Assembly: GCA_017629925.1 (NCBI GenBank)
Contig: JAGBWH010000136.1
Span: 1 to 9,535, forward strand
DNA from: Clostridia bacterium
Lineage (GTDB): Bacteria; Bacillota; Clostridia; Oscillospirales; CAG-272
Direction: 5' to 3'
DNA: 9,535 nucleotides
Part shown: positions 6,310 through 9,535 of the stretch, piece by piece
How positions within the stretch are numbered: the stretch's first letter is position 1
Layout: each line of letters opens with the position of its first letter
Made by a program: the position numbers and the translations under genes
The notes under the pieces: model-generated
What the model was told of the DNA's origin: nothing
The model's database searches: none
Seen by the model: only the letters and a program-made list of their open reading frames with translations

Positions 6310-7757
6310 TTTGTGCCTCCTTTTGCGGTTTTTGTGGCGGCAAGGAGCAGAGGAGAGTCTCCGCCTGATTTGGTGAGGGAAAGTTCATCCACACCCAGTT
6401 CTCTTGCCATGATTTCGGTCACGTAAGGGGTGCAAAATCCGCCTTGGCAACGCCCCATACCGCAACGGGTGCGGCGTTTGAGTGCATCAAGGTCACGGGG
6501 AATGGGCAGTTGATGGAGTGTTTGTACAATTTCACCCTCGGTGACCGTTTCGCAACGGCAAATCACTCTGCCATAGCGAGGATCGCGGGCAATGATGTCA
6601 TTTTTTTCTTCGTCGGACAGGTGACGAAAATGAACGGCAGGGGTGTAGTGCGGATCAAAGTCGGCTCGAATGGAAAGGACGGCACCTTCTTTTTGGAGTA
6701 GCTGTGCCACATAAAGGGCAATGGCGGGCGAAGCGGAAAGCCCGGGGCTTTCAATGCCTGCACAATGAACAAAACGAGGGCGAGGGCATTCGATGATAAA
6801 GTCGCCTGTATTTCCTACGGCACGAATACCGCAAAAGATGGTAATGCCACGCCCAAAGGGAATGTCTTTGACACTTTTTTGCGCGAGACGGCGCACTTCT
6901 GCCAGTCCCTCTGCGGTGGTGGAAGTGTTATCCTTTTCTTCCATATTCACAGCCGTAGGGCCAACGATGATATTGCCATGGCAAGTGGGGGAGACCAGCA
7001 CCCCTTTGCCCATTTTGCCGGGCGCCATGAAAATGGTACGGCTGACAAGTCCTTCACAGGCACGGTCCAGCAAAATATATTCGCCTCGTCTGGGGGTGAT
7101 GGTGATGCGGTCGTCTCCGATCATGCGCGCAATGTCGTCTGAATGGGTGCCCGCACAGTTGACCACATAGGTCGCGCAAACCGTCTCTTCTCCATTTGAG
7201 AGATGCCACACGCCCCCCTCTTCCGTAATCGAAGATACGGCGAAATTGGTTTTGAGTTCTGCGCCATTATACATCGCCACGCCCACCGCTGCAATGGTCA
7301 GCTCATACGGGCAAACGATACCGCCCGTGGGGGCAAGAAGCGCGCAAGTGACATCCTCCGAAAGAGAAGGCTCAAGCGCTCTCACCTCGTCTCCTGAGAG
7401 CAGAGCAAGGCCTGTTACGCCATTTTCGACACCTCTTTTGAGCAGACCTTCGAGCGTTTGTTGATCCTCTTGGTCAAATCCTACCACAAGAGAGCCATTT
7501 TGCACATACGCTACGCCCATTTCACGACACAGGCTTGCCATCATATTGGCACCTGCCACGTTAAATTTGGCTTTCAGAGAATTTTCTTTGGCATCAAATC
7601 CTGCATGGACGATACCACTATTGGCACGGCTTGCGCCCGTTGCCACATCGCTTGCTTTTTCAAGCAAGATCACAGATTGGCCTTGGCGGGTGAGTTCTCG
7701 CGCTACCATTGCGCCAACCACACCGGCACCAATAATCGCTACATCGTAGATCATCAT
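6306..7757 (-). CDS. glpA: GlpA-like FAD-dependent (glycerol-3-phosphate) dehydrogenase with C-terminal [2Fe-2S] domain
   Basis: This is a DAO-family flavoprotein that probably oxidises glycerol-3-phosphate to dihydroxyacetone phosphate, or acts on a related 2-hydroxy substrate. The 483-residue protein opens with the FAD motif GAGVVG (10-15), E33 ending strand 2 and the GASRANSGIVHAG signature (41-53). NCAGTHSDDIA (200-210) and GIRAVGNTGDF (310-320) are further FAD-site elements. Residues about 398-455 form a BFD-like [2Fe-2S] domain with C400xC402 and C432xxxxC437, and an extra C442. It is shorter than the 542-residue Escherichia coli GlpA, and the symbol rests on family resemblance plus the neighbouring subunits. 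No glycerol kinase or facilitator gene is in the window. The first two codons are both ATG; AGGA is 5 nt before the first and 8 nt before the second, so either may be used. Confidence 0.82.
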   Translation of the reverse strand: MMIYDVAIIGAGVVGAMVARELTRQGQSVILLEKASDVATGASRANSGIVHAGFDAKENSLKAKFNVAGANMMASLCREMGVAYVQNGSLVVGFDQEDQQTLEGLLKRGVENGVTGLALLSGDEVRALEPSLSEDVTCALLAPTGGIVCPYELTIAAVGVAMYNGAELKTNFAVSSITEEGGVWHLSNGEETVCATYVVNCAGTHSDDIARMIGDDRITITPRRGEYILLDRACEGLVSRTIFMAPGKMGKGVLVSPTCHGNIIVGPTAVNMEEKDNTSTTAEGLAEVRRLAQKSVKDIPFGRGITIFCGIRAVGNTGDFIIECPRPRFVHCAGIESPGLSASPAIALYVAQLLQKEGAVLSIRADFDPHYTPAVHFRHLSDEEKNDIIARDPRYGRVICRCETVTEGEIVQTLHQLPIPRDLDALKRRTRCGMGRCQGGFCTPYVTEIMARELGVDELSLTKSGGDSPLLLAATKTAKGGTK

Positions 7758-7795
7758 GTATATCCTTTTGTTTTTAGTATGTAAGTGGTTTTAGA

Positions 7796-8782
7796 TTAGT
7801 TTTCTTCACTTGATTGCCTTGCAAAGCCAAGCAAAATATCTTCTACTTCGGCGTATGTTTTCGCACAATTGACACGCCTGCGCACGTCAGCCGCACCGCG
7901 CAAACCAAACACATAGGCGGCAATTTGTCCGCGCGAGGCAGGTATGGCGTGGTGTTCGCTTGTTTCAAGGCAAGCCTGCCTTAGTTGCGATAAAGCTGTC
8001 TCCACTCGCTCCGTGATGGTAGGGGGTGTATACGGCTCGCCCGCAAGGGCGGCGTGAATTTCTCGAAAGAGAAAGGGATTGCCGATAGCCCCGCGTGCCA
8101 CCATGATGCCGTCACAGCCCGTCTCTTGCTTCATGCGCAGGGCATCTTCGCCCGATAGAATATCGCCGTTTCCCACCACGGGAATAGACACGGCACCTTT
8201 AACAGCCCCTATGACCGCCCAGTTGGCTTTGCCGGAGTAGACTTGCTTGACCGTTCTGCCATGCACACAAACCATCTGTGCGCCACCGGATTCTGCGGCT
8301 TTTGCGCATTCTGTGGCATTGATGTGGTCCTCGTCCCAACCTGCACGAATTTTTACCGTGACGGGAAGGGAGGTCGAGAGGGCAACGGCTTTAACCAGCG
8401 CCTCAATTTGCAGAGGGGATTTCATGAGCGCTCCGCCATCTCCGCCCGAGATGATTTTTTTCATCGGGCACCCCATATTGATATCAATGGCAGAGGGGCG
8501 AGCATAGCCAGCCTCTCCCCCCTCCACTTTGCGCGTGGCTTCGGAGAGAATGTCACATTCGTGGCCAAAAAGTTGCAGTGCGGTGGGCGTCTCGTCGAAA
8601 AAAACACGAGAAAGCAGGGAGGTTTTGCTGTCACCAAAGCAAATTGCTTTGGCGGAGACCATTTCGGTGACGGTCATTTCGGCACCCATTTTTCTGCACA
8701 TTTGCCGCATCGCGTGGTCAGAATAGCCCGCCATCGGCCCTAAAAACAGGCCATAGGGCAGAAGGATTGATTGGAGTTTCAT
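7796..8782 (-). CDS. dusB: tRNA-dihydrouridine synthase, DusB type
   Basis: This FMN enzyme reduces specific uridines in the D-loop of tRNA with NADPH. The 328-residue length is normal. The TIM-barrel catalytic domain carries the FMN-binding opening FLGPMAGYSD (13-22), the catalytic cysteine C105 in the signature DINMGCPMKKI (100-110), VKIRAGWD with K144 (143-150), VHGRT (173-177), GNGDI (204-208) and GIMVARGAIGNPFLF (225-239). The C-terminal helical tRNA-binding domain runs from about 255. An AGGA site lies 7 nt before the ATG. The stop is only 38 bp from the GlpA-like start and no terminator is visible in between, so it probably leads the oxidoreductase operon. Whether that is functional or accidental is not shown. 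Confidence 0.95.
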   Translation of the reverse strand: MKLQSILLPYGLFLGPMAGYSDHAMRQMCRKMGAEMTVTEMVSAKAICFGDSKTSLLSRVFFDETPTALQLFGHECDILSEATRKVEGGEAGYARPSAIDINMGCPMKKIISGGDGGALMKSPLQIEALVKAVALSTSLPVTVKIRAGWDEDHINATECAKAAESGGAQMVCVHGRTVKQVYSGKANWAVIGAVKGAVSIPVVGNGDILSGEDALRMKQETGCDGIMVARGAIGNPFLFREIHAALAGEPYTPPTITERVETALSQLRQACLETSEHHAIPASRGQIAAYVFGLRGAADVRRRVNCAKTYAEVEDILLGFARQSSEEN

Positions 8783-8811
8783 GTGTTCATCCTTTTTTAT
8801 TTCTCACAACC

Positions 8812-8840
8812 ATTTTATCACAGATTGCAAGGAAAAACAA
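8812..8840 (-). promoter_or_regulatory. Candidate promoter of dusB and the downstream operon
   Basis: On the minus strand there is TTGTTT (8840-8835), a 17-bp spacer and TAAAAT (8817-8812), preceded by TGA (extended -10). The -10 is 5 of 6; the -35 matches only the first three positions. It lies 29 bp upstream of the dusB ATG, with the ribosome binding site in between. Confidence 0.5.
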
Positions 8841-8932
8841 TATGAAAACCCATGCAATTCGTGCCACTTTTGCGACAATTTTCCACTTTTTTAGAAAATT
8901 CTGTATTTACACATTTTTTTGCAGATTAATAC

Positions 8933-8961
8933 TTGACAAACACAAAACAATTTGTTATAAT
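8933..8961 (+). promoter_or_regulatory. Perfect-consensus promoter of tRNA-Thr
   Basis: TTGACA (8933-8938), exactly 17 bp, then TATAAT (8956-8961), preceded by TGT (extended -10). Every consensus position matches. Transcription should begin near 8968, about 22 nt upstream of the mature tRNA 5' end at 8990. Confidence 0.92.
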
Positions 8962-8989
8962 GGTAAGGCTTGATAGCAAACATATATTT

Positions 8990-9065
<76 letters not shown>

Positions 9066-9071
9066 GAAAAA

Positions 9072-9096
9072 GGGTGATTTGATTCATCCTTTTTTT
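9072..9096 (+). terminator. Intrinsic terminator of tRNA-Thr
   Basis: GGGTGA (9072-9077) pairs with TCATCC (9084-9089), with one G-T wobble, around a 6-nt loop. It is preceded by A's and followed by seven T's (9090-9096). The A-tract on the left would let it act weakly on the opposite strand too. Confidence 0.78.
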
Positions 9097-9130
9097 GTTT
9101 ATACGAGGGTGCACTTTTTTCGCTCCCTTT

Positions 9131-9156
9131 GCTGCCACCCGATATGGAACCGGGGA
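9131..9156 (-). repeat. Diverged inverted copy of the tRNA-Thr T-arm and acceptor 3' strand
   Basis: Read on the minus strand this stretch matches tRNA positions 9036-9061 at 21 of 26 bases. It still makes a T-arm: stem CCCGG/TCGGG with loop TTCCATA, then an acceptor-like TGGCAGC. There is no CCA, and the rest of a tRNA is absent. It faces the direct copy at 9203-9226 and can pair with it. Confidence 0.6.
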
Positions 9157-9222
9157 AAATCTTCGCAGGCTCAGATTTGGACAGTCCACCGGACTGTCCA
9201 CAGTTCAAATCCGGGTAGCAGC
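9131..9222. other. Predicted multibranched structured element downstream of tRNA-Thr
   Basis: Four helices nest here. P1: 9131-9141 with 9212-9222, 11 positions with one mismatch. P2: 9147-9150 with 9203-9206. P3: AAATCT (9157-9162) with AGATTT (9173-9178). P4: the perfect GGACAGTCC (9179-9187) with GGACTGTCC (9191-9199). The result is a closed junction with two hairpin branches, stacked end to end, and a tRNA-like outer stem. No coding sequence explains it. It could be a structured RNA, a recombination scar or a palindromic interspersed repeat. Folding was done by eye only. Confidence 0.45.
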
Positions 9223-9226
9223 TCCA
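9203..9226 (+). repeat. Exact 24-nt duplicate of the tRNA-Thr 3' end (att-like)
   Basis: These 24 nt are identical to 9042-9065, from the T-loop through the CCA, offset by 161 bp. The rest of the tRNA is missing, and the 5' half of the T-stem does not pair, so this is not a functional tRNA. Duplicated tRNA 3' ends are the classic footprint of tyrosine-recombinase integration; here only 137 bp lie between the copies. Confidence 0.75.
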
Positions 9227-9351
9227 AAAAATTCCGTACACGCGAGTGTGCGGAATTTTTTACTTTTTCACTTTTCACTCTTCACTTTTCACTAATTCGG
9301 CGTGTACGGATTTTTTGGAAAGTAATAGGTAAGAGTGAATAGTGAAGAAGT
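9223..9351. repeat. Two interlocked long inverted repeats (A-B-A'-B')
   Basis: A (9223-9243, 21 nt) is the reverse complement of A' (9300-9319) except for one missing A. B (9262-9280, 19 nt) is the reverse complement of B' (9333-9351) with two mismatches. The B arms are built of CACTTTTCACTCTTCACT-like tandem units that extend to about 9293. A pairing with A' would disrupt the terminator hairpin at 9226-9261. This looks like an interspersed repeat or MITE-like remnant; no transposase is nearby. Confidence 0.55.
9226..9261 (+). terminator. Strong intrinsic terminator after the structured element
   Basis: TTCCGTACAC (9232-9241) pairs with GTGTGCGGAA (9246-9255), with one wobble, closed by a GCGA tetraloop of the GNRA class. 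Six A's lie before it (9226-9231) and six T's after it (9256-9261). It could end transcripts from either side. Confidence 0.82.
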
Positions 9352-9364
9352 TAATTAGTTGGTG

Positions 9365-9393
9365 TTGAAAAACGCCCCAAAGTATGCTATAAT
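9365..9393 (+). promoter_or_regulatory. Promoter of the rightmost gene
   Basis: TTGAAA (9365-9370), 17 bp, then TATAAT (9388-9393), preceded by TGC (extended -10). It lies 23 bp before the ATG at 9417, and AGGCGG (9404-9409) sits between them 7 nt before the ATG. Confidence 0.75.
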
Positions 9394-9416
9394 ATAATCA
9401 GAAAGGCGGTAAAGAT

Positions 9417-9535
9417 ATGAAAAATCTGATTTCTTCCAAGGACAATTCGATTCAGCCCAATGGAGCTATTGGAAAACAAAAATGTGGTATAATATTTTGG
9501 CAAAAAACCGGATTTTTAAGGCATTGTAATTATAT
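9417..9535 (+). CDS. Start of an unrecognised open frame (partial)
   Basis: ATG at 9417 follows an AGGCGG-type ribosome binding site and a good promoter. The frame stays open for 39 codons to the window edge and begins MKNLISSKDNSIQPNGAIG. No family is recognised, and there is no signal peptide. Two things weaken it: the composition is AT-rich, and a promoter-like TGGTATAAT lies inside it at 9485-9493. It could be a short leader ahead of another gene, or not translated at all. Confidence 0.35.
   Translation, partial: MKNLISSKDNSIQPNGAIGKQKCGIIFWQKTGFLRHCNY
9485..9493 (+). promoter_or_regulatory. Extended -10 element inside the last open frame
   Basis: TGGTATAAT, within a 14-nt stretch (9481-9494) identical to the trkA promoter region at 206-219. 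No good -35 is found 16-18 bp upstream; the nearest, TTGGAA, has a 13-bp spacer. It may serve a gene starting beyond the window. Confidence 0.35.

Noticed and set aside
8243..8743. 166-codon plus-strand frame opposite dusB
   Set aside because: Antisense to the conserved catalytic core of DusB; no promoter, ribosome binding site or family resemblance.
8842..8973. 43-codon plus-strand ORF beginning MKTHAIRATF with AAGGA 8 nt upstream
   Set aside because: It runs through the consensus tRNA promoter, no promoter of its own is visible, and the AT-rich composition gives a Phe/Ile-rich peptide as expected by chance. Kept only as a weak possibility.
9262..9293. CACT-rich tandem units as a CRISPR-like array
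   Set aside because: The units are 6-10 nt with no spacers and no cas genes; this is a simple repeat.
9079..9342. Plus-strand 87-codon ORF through the repeats
   Set aside because: It translates the terminator, hairpins and CACT repeats; no start signal or coding character.

Overview
The window looks like chromosomal DNA of an anaerobic low-to-moderate GC Firmicute, most likely a gut-type member of the Clostridia. This is inferred from AGGAGG-type ribosome binding sites, near-consensus sigma-A promoters with 17-bp spacers, a CCA-encoding tRNA, a TrkA/TrkH potassium uptake pair, and an oxygen-independent glycerol-3-phosphate-dehydrogenase-like cluster containing a DUF1667 protein, an arrangement known from clostridia. 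The species cannot be named from the sequence alone.

Left part (1-3755). A secreted protein or lipoprotein gene runs off the left edge on the minus strand. It diverges from the plus-strand trkA-trkH operon, and each direction has its own good promoter. trkA and trkH overlap by 4 bp (ATGA), encode the gating and pore subunits of one potassium transporter, and end at a strong intrinsic terminator. A monocistronic gene for a small helical, ferritin-like, cysteine-containing protein follows. Then come three hairpins in a row, the last a bidirectional terminator between convergent transcription units.

Middle part (3814-8782). Five minus-strand genes are packed head to tail: dusB (tRNA dihydrouridine synthase), a GlpA-like FAD oxidoreductase with a C-terminal BFD-type [2Fe-2S] domain, a second FAD/NAD oxidoreductase, a small DUF1667 Fe-S-type protein, and an unrecognised TIM-barrel protein. 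Gaps are 38, -4, 3 and 18 bp, so they are probably one transcript, with a candidate promoter just upstream of dusB. The three redox proteins plausibly form one complex that oxidises glycerol-3-phosphate or a related substrate. The TIM-barrel protein is the least explained member.

Right part (8783-9535). A consensus promoter drives a tRNA-Thr(GGT) gene with its own terminator. Downstream, 9100-9352 has no credible gene but is dense in structure: a diverged inverted copy and an exact 24-nt direct copy of the tRNA 3' end, a perfect 9-bp dyad, a predicted multibranched fold, a strong terminator and two interlocked inverted repeats. This is the most unusual part of the window and looks like an integration scar or an interspersed structured repeat. 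A strong promoter and the start of an unrecognised open frame close the window.
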